Of a stretch of DNA of 64,000 nt, positions 40,949-48,030 are shown one piece after another; position 1 is the first letter of the stretch, and every line of letters begins with the position of its first letter. The DNA is taken from the NCBI GenBank assembly GCA_958296115.1, contig OY282442.1:840001-904000 (forward strand), in the 5' to 3' direction. Source of the stretch: an uncultured Dehalococcoidia bacterium (GTDB taxonomy: Bacteria > Chloroflexota > Dehalococcoidia > Lucifugimonadales > CAJWER01). The notes below the pieces were generated by a model, which was not told the DNA's origin, searched no databases, and was given only the letters and a program-made list of their open reading frames with translations. The translations under genes were made by a program, and so were the position numbers.

Positions 40949-42343
40949 CTAACCTCGCCGCGGCCTGTAGATATGGACCGCCTCGCCGGCCGCGTCCAGC
41001 GCCGCCTCCTTGACTATCTCCGACACGGTGGGATGAGGGTGTACCAGCCAGCCGAGCTCCTTGTCGGTGCTCTCCAGCAGCCGAGCCATCGAGAGCTCGC
41101 CCAGCAGCTCCGTTACCTCCGGGCCGATCATATGCGCGCCCAGTATATCGCCGACCTCGGCCTCCACCACCAGCTTCACCATGCCCTCGGTTTCGCCGAG
41201 CCCAAGCGCCTTGCCGTTTGCCGCAACTGGGAACCGACCCACCCTGACCTCGTATCCCCGCTCCTTCGCCTGCTCCTCGGTCAAGCCAAAGCTCGCCACC
41301 TGCGGCTTACAGTATATCGCCCTCGGCATCGTCTCGTAGTCCAGACGCGGAGGCTCCAGTCCAGCGATTCGCTCGGCGGCTGTAACGCCTTGGGCCGACG
41401 CCACGTGCGCCAAGAGCATCCTGCCAGTAACGTCCCCGACAGCGTACACGCCGGGAACGTTGGTCTCCATCCGGTCGTCCACGCTGATGAACCCCCGCTC
41501 CGTCGCCACGCCCGCGTCCTCCAACCCGATGCCCTCGACGTTGCCCTTGGTCCCGACCGATACGAGCGCCTTGTCGCACTCTATCACGCGCTGCCCATCC
41601 TCGCTCGTAACCGCGACAACCGCGGACTCCCCGTCCAGGTCGACGCCCTCGACCCTTGCGCCGGTTATGGATTCGATGCCCTGCTTGGCGAACGAGCGCG
41701 CCAGCGCCCGGCTGATCTCCGCGTCCTCGTTGGGCACGATTCGCGGCATCAGCTCCACCAGCGTAACCTCGGCCCCGTACGCGCTCCAGACGTAGGCGAA
41801 CTCCGCCCCTGTCGCCCCAGCGCCCACTATCACGACCCTCTCCGGCGCGTCGCGCGTCTCCAGGGCCTCGCGGCTCGTGATGACCGTCTCGCCGTCAATC
41901 GGCAGCCCGGGAATCTCCCTGAACGCCGCCCCAGACGCAATCACCACGTTCTCGGTCGAGAGCTTCCGCCCACCCGCCGCGACGGTATTGCGGTCCTCCA
42001 GTACCCCGAAACCCTCGACGTACTCCACGCCGTTGCGCTTCAGCAGCAGGCTCACGCCCGCCGTCAACTTCTTGACCACCTCGCGGCTGCGGTCTATCGC
42101 CCTCGAAAAATCGTAGCTGACGTTCTCCGCCGTTATGCCGAACTCTTCCGCGTTCTCGAACAGGCTGACCACCTCGGCGTTGCGAATCAACGCCTTGCTC
42201 GGTATGCAGCCCCAGTTCAGGCACACCCCGCCGACCTCGTCCCGCTCCACGATGGCCGTCCTCAGCCCAAGCTGCGCGGCCCTTATGGCAGCCACGTAGC
42301 CGCCCGGCCCGCTGCCTATCACTACCACGTCGAAATCTGGCAA
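40949..42343 (-). CDS. lpd: Dihydrolipoamide dehydrogenase (E3)
   Basis: 464 aa. FAD motif DVVVIGSGPGGYVAAIRAAQLG, redox-active disulfide in GGVCLNWGCIPSKALIRNAE (~37-55), NAD motif VVIVGAGATGAEFAYVWSAYGAEVTLVE (~172-200), GVYAVGDVTGRMLLAHVASAQG (~305) and the catalytic HPHPTVSEIVKEAA near the C-terminus. All key residues are present. First gene of the minus-strand dehydrogenase operon; placing E3 first differs from the common order with E3 last. The 262-bp gap to the divergent P1 peptidase gene should hold its promoter, but I see no convincing boxes. Confidence 0.96.
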   Translation of the reverse strand: MPDFDVVVIGSGPGGYVAAIRAAQLGLRTAIVERDEVGGVCLNWGCIPSKALIRNAEVVSLFENAEEFGITAENVSYDFSRAIDRSREVVKKLTAGVSLLLKRNGVEYVEGFGVLEDRNTVAAGGRKLSTENVVIASGAAFREIPGLPIDGETVITSREALETRDAPERVVIVGAGATGAEFAYVWSAYGAEVTLVELMPRIVPNEDAEISRALARSFAKQGIESITGARVEGVDLDGESAVVAVTSEDGQRVIECDKALVSVGTKGNVEGIGLEDAGVATERGFISVDDRMETNVPGVYAVGDVTGRMLLAHVASAQGVTAAERIAGLEPPRLDYETMPRAIYCKPQVASFGLTEEQAKERGYEVRVGRFPVAANGKALGLGETEGMVKLVVEAEVGDILGAHMIGPEVTELLGELSMARLLESTDKELGWLVHPHPTVSEIVKEAALDAAGEAVHIYRPRRG

Positions 42344-42605
42344 CGCCGATCACCCAAGTCCTGTGTTTGCGCCGACGCATATTCTACACCATACGCGCCA
42401 CCATCTTTAAGGCTGTGCGGCGCCTCACACCGGGCAATCGCGCCCATACCCGCGGTTTCCCGCCCGTGCTATCATATGCACGCAGCCAATCCCGCGCGGG
42501 AACGGTGAGCATCTTGTTCGAACGGCGTAGGCCCGGCGCTTCCCGGGCTTGGCGTCGCCGTATCGAGCCGGGTCAGCCTTCCCGCCGCGACCTGGGAGGG
42601 CTTCC

Positions 42606-43589
42606 TTGTACATAGGTCCGGCAAAACTCGGCGGCTTCATCACCAACGTATCCGGCATCGAGGTCGGACACTACACCGACGAGGCAGCCGGCACGGGCTG
42701 CACCGTCGTGTTGACGCGCCGCGGCGCGGTAGCCGGCGTTGACGTCAGGGGGGCCGCGCCCGCCACGCGAGAAACCGACCTCCTGCATCCCACCGCCCTC
42801 GTCGAACAGGTTCACGCCATCCTGCTCACCGGCGGCAGCGTCTTCGGCCTCGAAGCCGCGGCAGGCGTCCAGCGCTACCTCGAAGAGCGCAGTTACGGCA
42901 TCCGGTTCGCAGGCCACACCATCCCCATCGTGCCCGCCGCCGCCCTATTCGATCTCGGCGTGAACGACCCATCCGTCAGGCCCGGCCCCGACGACGCCTA
43001 CACCGCGTGCAGGCTCGCATCGTCCCAACCGACCGAGCAGGGCAGCGTCGGCGCTGGAACCGGCGCGACCGTCGCCAAGGTCGCCGGGCTCACGTCCGCT
43101 GTCAAGGGAGGCATAGGCTCGGCGTGCGTCTCCCTGGGGAACGGCATCTTGGTCGGCGCCATCGTCGCAGTCAACGCCCTCGGCGACGTCGTCAACCCCG
43201 CGACCGGCAGCCTGATTGCGAGCCCTATCGACCACAGGTCCTCCGTCGCCGTCATACTCGACACGTCCTACCGAAGACCCGAGGTCCCCGGGCCCATGGG
43301 CAATACCACCATCGGCGTGGTCGCCACCAACGCCGCGCTGAGCAAGTCCCAGGCGTCGAAGCTGGCCTCCATCGCGCAGGATGGCATCGCCCTCGCAGTC
43401 AGGCCCGCCCACACCATGAGCGACGGCGACACCATGTTCGCGCTCTCCACGGGCGAAAGCGAACTCCCCGCCAACATGTACCGCCTCGGCGCAGCCGCCG
43501 TCGAAGCCACCGCGCAAGCCATTGTCCTGGCCGTAACTCACGCCAAGGGACTCGGTGGAATACCCGCCGTCTCGGAGCTGAAACAATGA
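42606..43589 (+). CDS. P1 family peptidase (DmpA/BapA-type, Ntn-like self-processing)
   Basis: 327 aa from a TTG at 42606, preceded by GGGAGGG. Family P1 enzymes cleave themselves before a Ser/Thr and act as L-aminopeptidase/D-esterases or beta-peptidyl aminopeptidases. Landmarks: GFITNVSGIEVGHYTDEAAGTGCTVVL, the core GGSVFGLEAAAGVQRYLEE (~75-95), SVGAGTGATVAKVAG, and the processing site region GPMGNTTIGVVATNAALSK (~232-250). It overlaps the DUF2520 gene (ATGA), followed in turn by panB and panC. This location suggests it releases beta-alanine from beta-alanyl peptides for PanC, since no aspartate decarboxylase gene is visible. That role is inference. Confidence 0.9.
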   Translation: MYIGPAKLGGFITNVSGIEVGHYTDEAAGTGCTVVLTRRGAVAGVDVRGAAPATRETDLLHPTALVEQVHAILLTGGSVFGLEAAAGVQRYLEERSYGIRFAGHTIPIVPAAALFDLGVNDPSVRPGPDDAYTACRLASSQPTEQGSVGAGTGATVAKVAGLTSAVKGGIGSACVSLGNGILVGAIVAVNALGDVVNPATGSLIASPIDHRSSVAVILDTSYRRPEVPGPMGNTTIGVVATNAALSKSQASKLASIAQDGIALAVRPAHTMSDGDTMFALSTGESELPANMYRLGAAAVEATAQAIVLAVTHAKGLGGIPAVSELKQ

Positions 43590-44473
43590 CCTACGCGCCA
43601 AGCATGGGATCGAGAATAGGGTTCGTGGGCGCAGGCATCGTCGCCAGGTCCCTCGCCATCGCGCTATCGCGCCAGCGCTACCCGGTGATAGCCGCCGCCA
43701 GCCGGTCGCCCTCCTCCGCGCGGGAGCTCTCACGCCTCGTGAGCGCCGCCGTCCCCTACCAAAATCCCCAGGACGCCATAGACGCCGCGGACGTGGTATT
43801 CGTAACCGCGCCCGACGACGCCATAGCGAGCGTCGTCGCCGAAGCGCAGTGGCGGGAGCGCCACACGGTCGTCCACTGCTCCGGCGTCTCCTCCCTCGAC
43901 GTCCTGCGCCCGGCCGTCGAGCGGGGAGCCCGCGCCGGCTCGTTCCATCCCATGCAGGCGTTCGCGTCCGTCCAGAACGGCGTCGAGAGTATCCCAGGAG
44001 CCACGTTCGGCATCGAGGGCGACGACCGTGTTCGCGCATACCTCAGGCAGATGGCGCTCGCAATAGGCGGACGTCCCATATTCCTCGAACCGGAGGACAA
44101 GGCGCTCTACCACCTGTCCGGCGTAATGATGGGCGGCCTGCTATCCGGCGTCGCCGCCGTTGCCGCGCAGCTATGGGAGCATCTCGGCATGGAGCGCGAG
44201 CGCGGCGTGCAGGCGCTCATGCCCATGATGCGCCAGGTCTCCCAGAACCTGGCGACCGCCGGAGTGCCCGACGGCATAGCCGGGCCGTACGCAAGGGGCG
44301 ACGTCGGCACCGTCCGAAAGCACCTCCAGACCCTCCGCGCCCGCGCCCCGCACGTCCTCCCGCTCTACTGCCACATGGGGCTGGCGGGCCTGCCATTCGC
44401 CATCGAAAAGGGCGCTCTCTCCCCCGAACGCGCCGAGCGGATACGCAGCCTCTTGGAGGAGGGCCTGCAATGA
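43586..44473 (+). CDS. Rossmann-fold DUF2520 protein, possible ketopantoate reductase
   Basis: 295 aa. N-terminal NAD(P)-binding segment RIGFVGAGIVARSLAIALSRQRYPVIAAASRS (~9-40), then DAADVVFVTAPDDAIASVV and VHCSGVSSLDVLRPAVERGARAGSFHPMQAF (~92-125). The C-terminal half is the all-helical DUF2520 domain (DKALYHLSGVMMGGLLSGVAAVAAQLWEHLG...HLQTLRARAPHVLPLYCHMG). Overall architecture parallels ketopantoate reductase (PanE/IlvC-like). It lies between the P1 peptidase and panB with 4-nt overlaps on both sides, and panE is otherwise absent. This makes it a good candidate for the reductase step between PanB and PanC, unproven from sequence. Confidence 0.88.
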   Translation: MTYAPSMGSRIGFVGAGIVARSLAIALSRQRYPVIAAASRSPSSARELSRLVSAAVPYQNPQDAIDAADVVFVTAPDDAIASVVAEAQWRERHTVVHCSGVSSLDVLRPAVERGARAGSFHPMQAFASVQNGVESIPGATFGIEGDDRVRAYLRQMALAIGGRPIFLEPEDKALYHLSGVMMGGLLSGVAAVAAQLWEHLGMERERGVQALMPMMRQVSQNLATAGVPDGIAGPYARGDVGTVRKHLQTLRARAPHVLPLYCHMGLAGLPFAIEKGALSPERAERIRSLLEEGLQ

Positions 44474-45294
44474 CCATCACCTCCCGCGACCTCGCCCGCA
44501 AGAAGCTCGCAGGCCAGCGCATCGCCATGCTCACCTGCTACGACTACCCAAATGCCCGCTGGCAGGACGAGGCGGGCGTGGACGTCATCTTCGTGGGCGA
44601 CAGCGTTGGCACGAACATACTGGGGTACCGGAGCGAGCATGAGGTTACTCTGGACGACATGGCCCACCACCTGAAGGCCGTCCGCAGGGGAGTCGAGAAC
44701 GCCTATCTGCTGGTGGACCTCCCCTACCTCACCTACGAGACGCCGGAGCAGGCCGTAGAAAGCGCGTCGCGCCTCGCCGACCTCGGCGCGGACGGCGTGA
44801 AGATAGAGGGCTTTTGCCCCGATGTCGTCGAGGGCCTAGCCGCCGCCGGCGTCGAGATATGCGCCCACCTTGGGCTCAACCCGCAGCTTCACGAGAAGAA
44901 GACCCTCCGCGCAAAGACCGCCGCCGCCGCCGCCCAGCTAATCTCCGAGTCCCTGGCGCTCCAGGATGCCGGCGCGTTCCTAATCGTGTACGAGATGGTC
45001 CCCGAAGAGGTATGCCGGGCAGCGACCGAGCGCCTCGCCATACCCACCATAGGCATCGGCGCAGGACGCTTCACAGACGGCCAGGTACTGGTAACGCCAG
45101 ACCTGCTGGGGATGAACCAGTTCGAGCTGAAACACGTCGAGCGGTACGAGGAGTTCCAGGAGAGGGCTGTCCGGGCTATCCGCCGATACGCGGAGGACGT
45201 GCGGTCGGGAGCGTTCCCGGCGGAGCGAAACGCGCGGCGCATGGAGGATGGGGAGCTCAGGGCGCTGCAGGAGATGCTGGCGCTACTCGACTAA
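44470..45294 (+). CDS. panB: 3-methyl-2-oxobutanoate hydroxymethyltransferase PanB
   Basis: 274 aa. Adds a hydroxymethyl group from methylene-tetrahydrofolate to 2-oxoisovalerate to give ketopantoate. TIM-barrel landmarks: IAMLTCYDYPNARWQDEAGVDVIFVGDSVGTNILGYRS (~17-55, with the Mg-binding Asp), VTLDDMAHHLKAVRRG, ADGVKIEGF (~105), CAHLGLNPQ, FLIVYEMVPEEV (~180, catalytic Glu) and PTIGIGAGRFTDGQVLVTPDLLGM. ATG overlaps the DUF2520 stop. Followed by panC after 68 bp. All catalytic residues are present. Confidence 0.96.
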   Translation: MTITSRDLARKKLAGQRIAMLTCYDYPNARWQDEAGVDVIFVGDSVGTNILGYRSEHEVTLDDMAHHLKAVRRGVENAYLLVDLPYLTYETPEQAVESASRLADLGADGVKIEGFCPDVVEGLAAAGVEICAHLGLNPQLHEKKTLRAKTAAAAAQLISESLALQDAGAFLIVYEMVPEEVCRAATERLAIPTIGIGAGRFTDGQVLVTPDLLGMNQFELKHVERYEEFQERAVRAIRRYAEDVRSGAFPAERNARRMEDGELRALQEMLALLD

Positions 45295-45362
45295 GGGACT
45301 GCTACCATTATACCCACTGACCACCATCGCCAGACGCCTTGACGCGCTCGCGGCCTCAGCCA

Positions 45363-46178
45363 ATGAACCTCATCGACTCCATCGCCGCCTTCAGGTCACA
45401 CTCCGCACGGCTCGCCCGGCCCCTCGGGCTCGTTCCCACCATGGGCGCGCTCCACGACGGGCACATGTCTCTCGTGCGCCGCGCGCGCCGCGAGAACGCC
45501 GCCTTGGCAGCCACTATCTTCGTCAATCCGGCCCAGTTCGGCCCCCGCGAAGATTACCACGCATACCCCCGCGACCTAGACGCCGACCTCCGCAAGCTCC
45601 AAGACGCCGGCGCGGACGTCGTGTTCGCCCCATCCGCCGCCGAGATGTACCCCGCGGGCTTCGACACCTACGTCGACGTCGGGATAGCCGAGCGGCTCGA
45701 GGGCGCGGCGCGGCCGGGTCACTTCCGCGGCGTAGCCACCATAGTCTGCAAGCTCCTAACCATCGTCCGGCCCGACCGCGCCTACTTCGGGCAGAAGGAC
45801 GCGCAGCAGGCCCTAGTCATCGAGCGCCTGAACGCAGACCTCAACCTAGGCGCGCAGATAATCACCTGCCCAACCGTCCGCGAACCCGACGGCCTCGCTC
45901 TCAGCAGCCGCAACGCATACCTCGACCCCGACGAGCGCGCGGCCGCGGCCGTCCTGTACAGGGCCCTCACCCGCGCCCGCGGCGCAGCCTCACCCGACGC
46001 CGCGCGCCGACTTGTCCTCGCACACGTAGAGGCCGAGCCCCTCGCGTCCCTCGAATACGTCAGCGTCGCCGACGCCGAGACCCTCGAAGAGCTCGATACC
46101 CTCGACAGGCCAGCCCTCGTATCGCTTGCCGTCCGCGTCGGCGCAGCCCGCCTGATTGACAATATCCTCATCGAATGA
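45363..46178 (+). CDS. panC: Pantothenate synthetase (pantoate-beta-alanine ligase) PanC
   Basis: 271 aa from the ATG at 45363. Condenses pantoate and beta-alanine with ATP. HIGH-type nucleotide motif in GLVPTMGALHDGHMSLVRRAR (~23-43), then IFVNPAQFGPREDY (~52), the pantoate-binding RPGHFRGVATIVCKLL (~117-132), PDRAYFGQKDAQQALVIE (~138) and the KMSKS-like REPDGLALSSRNAYLDPDER (~178-198). Last pan gene of the operon, followed within 20 bp by surE, which has its own -10 box inside the panC end. Confidence 0.96.
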   Translation: MNLIDSIAAFRSHSARLARPLGLVPTMGALHDGHMSLVRRARRENAALAATIFVNPAQFGPREDYHAYPRDLDADLRKLQDAGADVVFAPSAAEMYPAGFDTYVDVGIAERLEGAARPGHFRGVATIVCKLLTIVRPDRAYFGQKDAQQALVIERLNADLNLGAQIITCPTVREPDGLALSSRNAYLDPDERAAAAVLYRALTRARGAASPDAARRLVLAHVEAEPLASLEYVSVADAETLEELDTLDRPALVSLAVRVGAARLIDNILIE

Positions 46179-46185
46179 CCCGTTG

Positions 46186-46191
46186 TATAAT
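46186..46191 (+). promoter_or_regulatory. -10 box immediately upstream of surE, leaderless start likely
   Basis: TATAAT ends six bases before the surE ATG at 46198, so transcription would begin at or next to the A of the start codon. TTGACA occurs upstream (46156-46161), but 24 bp away, too far for standard spacing. No Shine-Dalgarno sequence precedes surE. Confidence 0.5.
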
Positions 46192-46197
46192 CCCCAC

Positions 46198-47004
46198 ATG
46201 CGAATCCTCGTAACCAACGACGACAGCGTCCATTCCGACGGACTCTGGAGCCTAGCCGACGCCCTCAACCAAGTAGGCAGCGTCTCCATCGTCGCCCCAG
46301 ACCGCGACATGAGCGGCATAGGCACCGCCACGACGCTGCTGAACGTCCTGCGCGTCCAGGAAATCCAGTCCAGGATAGACGGCGTGGACGCGGTATCCGT
46401 GCAGGGGACGCCGGCCGACTGCGTGATTCTCGCCACAGAATCCCTCCACGACGACCCTTTCGACATCGTAGTGTCCGGCGTCAACCAGGGCGCGAACCTC
46501 GGACTCGACGTCATAAGCTCCGGCACCGTCGGCGCCGCCCTGCAGGGCTACATCAGGAACATCCCCTCGATGGCCGTCTCAGTCGCCGCCCTCACCGACG
46601 TGGCCTTTGAGGCTGCCTCCCGAACCGCCAAGGCGCTCGCCCCAGCCGTCGCCGCCCGAAAGACCCAGCGCGCCCCACTAGTCAACGTCAATCTCCCCAA
46701 CGCCCTCCCAGCCGACGTCGAGGGCGTCCGCGCAACCACGCTCGGACCCCGCGCCTACCTCGAAAGCGTCGCTGTCGGGCGCGACGGACGCCGAACCCAC
46801 TACTGGCTCAGCCACAACCGGCGAGTGGGCGAGGAAGCGGGCGAGGATACCGACATCTGGGCCGTGCGGAACGGCTGGGTCGCCATATCCTCCCTGGGCT
46901 GGGGACCCGCCAACGGCCAGCCCACCCAATGGCTCCACGACCTCGCCCGGCTGGCCGCAGAAGAGCTCGGGGTGCCGGCCGACGCGCCAGCCGATGCAAT
47001 ATAG
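46198..47004 (+). CDS. surE: 5'/3'-nucleotidase SurE
   Basis: 268 aa. Metal-dependent nucleotidase acting on nucleoside monophosphates. N-terminal MRILVTNDDSVHSDG contains the metal-binding N-D-D; the usual following Gly is Ser. APDRDMSGIGTATTL (~37-51) carries the conserved Ser, QGTPADCV (~75), and VVSGVNQGANLGLDVISSGTVGAALQGY (~90-120) has the metal-ligand Asn. The C-terminal extension DTDIWAVRNGWVAISSLGW matches the family end. ATG at 46198 chosen; an upstream in-frame ATG lies within panC. Follows panC closely but probably has its own promoter. Confidence 0.94.
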   Translation: MRILVTNDDSVHSDGLWSLADALNQVGSVSIVAPDRDMSGIGTATTLLNVLRVQEIQSRIDGVDAVSVQGTPADCVILATESLHDDPFDIVVSGVNQGANLGLDVISSGTVGAALQGYIRNIPSMAVSVAALTDVAFEAASRTAKALAPAVAARKTQRAPLVNVNLPNALPADVEGVRATTLGPRAYLESVAVGRDGRRTHYWLSHNRRVGEEAGEDTDIWAVRNGWVAISSLGWGPANGQPTQWLHDLARLAAEELGVPADAPADAI

Positions 47005-47095
47005 CGTATGCGGTGGCTGACATATTGCGAAACCGCGGAGACCCTCCCCATGCCTTATCCCCTCCCTCGACGGGTGGGTGGCGTCCCGACTTGTC

Positions 47096-47132
47096 TCCTC
47101 TCCCTTGATGGGAGAGGGCCAGGGTGAGGGTG
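47096..47132. repeat. REP-like hairpin repeat downstream of surE
   Basis: Inverted relative to 10618-10655: CCTCTCCCTTGATGGGAGAGG followed by GCCAGGGTGAGGGTGA. May help end surE transcription. Two more hairpins of this kind (47716-47765 and 47838-47880) lie at the far side of R2 copy C. Confidence 0.7.
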
Positions 47133-47198
47133 ATTCCCCGGCCTTGTCCCAAAGGACCGCAGGCGCCTCGCCTGCACCCCCCTCCCTCCTCACCCCTC

Positions 47199-47916
47199 AC
47201 CACTATCCCGAAAATTGCTTCCAAATTGCCCCATAGCGCCCCTTGACACCGCGAGAACAGTCGTGCTATTCTGATAAACGGCTCGAAGGGGCGTACACCA
47301 AACGAGCACAGAACCACCTCTGCCAAAACTTGTGGGCATTCATGCCGCCGCTGATGTTGGGACGGGACCACCTGCGGTATGAGAAGGTCCGGCTGTGTTT
47401 CGGCGCCTCGCCAGGAGGACGCAGTGCCAAATGCGTCTCCCCCGTTCCAGGTGCGGACTCTCGGACGACCGGGAGGACCGTAGCCAGCGCAGCCCGACGC
47501 CTTGGCGGGTGGAAGGTCCAAGCGCGAAACGCAGGCGGTCCCGCAAAGGACCGTCAGCCGTCCGAGAAAGTTAGAGGAGGGGCTGCACCCCCAGTGTCGG
47601 CGGGCGATCGACGTCGGCATCCTCGAAGCAAGTACCGGAGTCACTGCCTTGCAAGGCATACTCATCTCCCGCGAGAGCGGGAGAAACCAGGAGTAGACAG
47701 GACGCGGGTCCGCAAGACCCGCACAAGTACCCTCTCCCTAAAGGGGGAAAAGGGCCAGGGTGAAGGGCAAACCCCCCAACCCTGCGCCCCCCCCCCCAAA
47801 AGGGAAAGGGCAAGGACAAAGGGCAATCCCCCGCCCCGCCCCCTCTCCCTCAATGAGAGAGGGCCAGGATAAGGGCGATAAGCCCGCAAAGGAGCCGACC
47901 AAGACAAAACGAACAT
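47199..47916 (+). repeat. R2 dispersed repeat, copy C (inverted)
   Basis: Same element as 9666-10603 and 30134-31008 in the opposite orientation. The promoter is at 47243-47272 and the conserved hairpin-rich body runs to about 47720, nearly identical to copy B over the ~150 bases around 47450-47600. The AATTGC-rich stretch upstream of the promoter (47210-47240) is shared with copy A only. No terminal inverted repeat is found here. Together with REP hairpins it fills the gap 47005-48030; 47917-48030 shows nothing else. Confidence 0.75.
47243..47272 (+). promoter_or_regulatory. Conserved promoter inside R2 copy C
   Basis: TTGACA (47243-47248), 18-nt spacer, TATTCT (47267-47272): the same boxes and spacing as in copies A and B. 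Confidence 0.65.
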
Positions 47917-48030
47917 AGCCGAAGGCGCCAACAACGCCCCAGCCTTCATCACCCTCCCCAACGGGGGAGAGACCCAGGGTGAAGGCAATTCAACGCGCCC
48001 ATCTTACCCCCTCTCACCACTATCCCCCCG

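Noticed and set aside
39566-42508. 980-codon plus-strand ORF across lpd, E1 alpha and part of E1 beta
   Set aside because: Antisense shadow typical of GC-rich genes; it crosses several confident gene borders and has no domain character.
47785-47797. C11 tract in R2 copy C as a phase-variation site
   Set aside because: It lies in a degenerate REP/repeat stretch with no gene start nearby, unlike the G26 tract.
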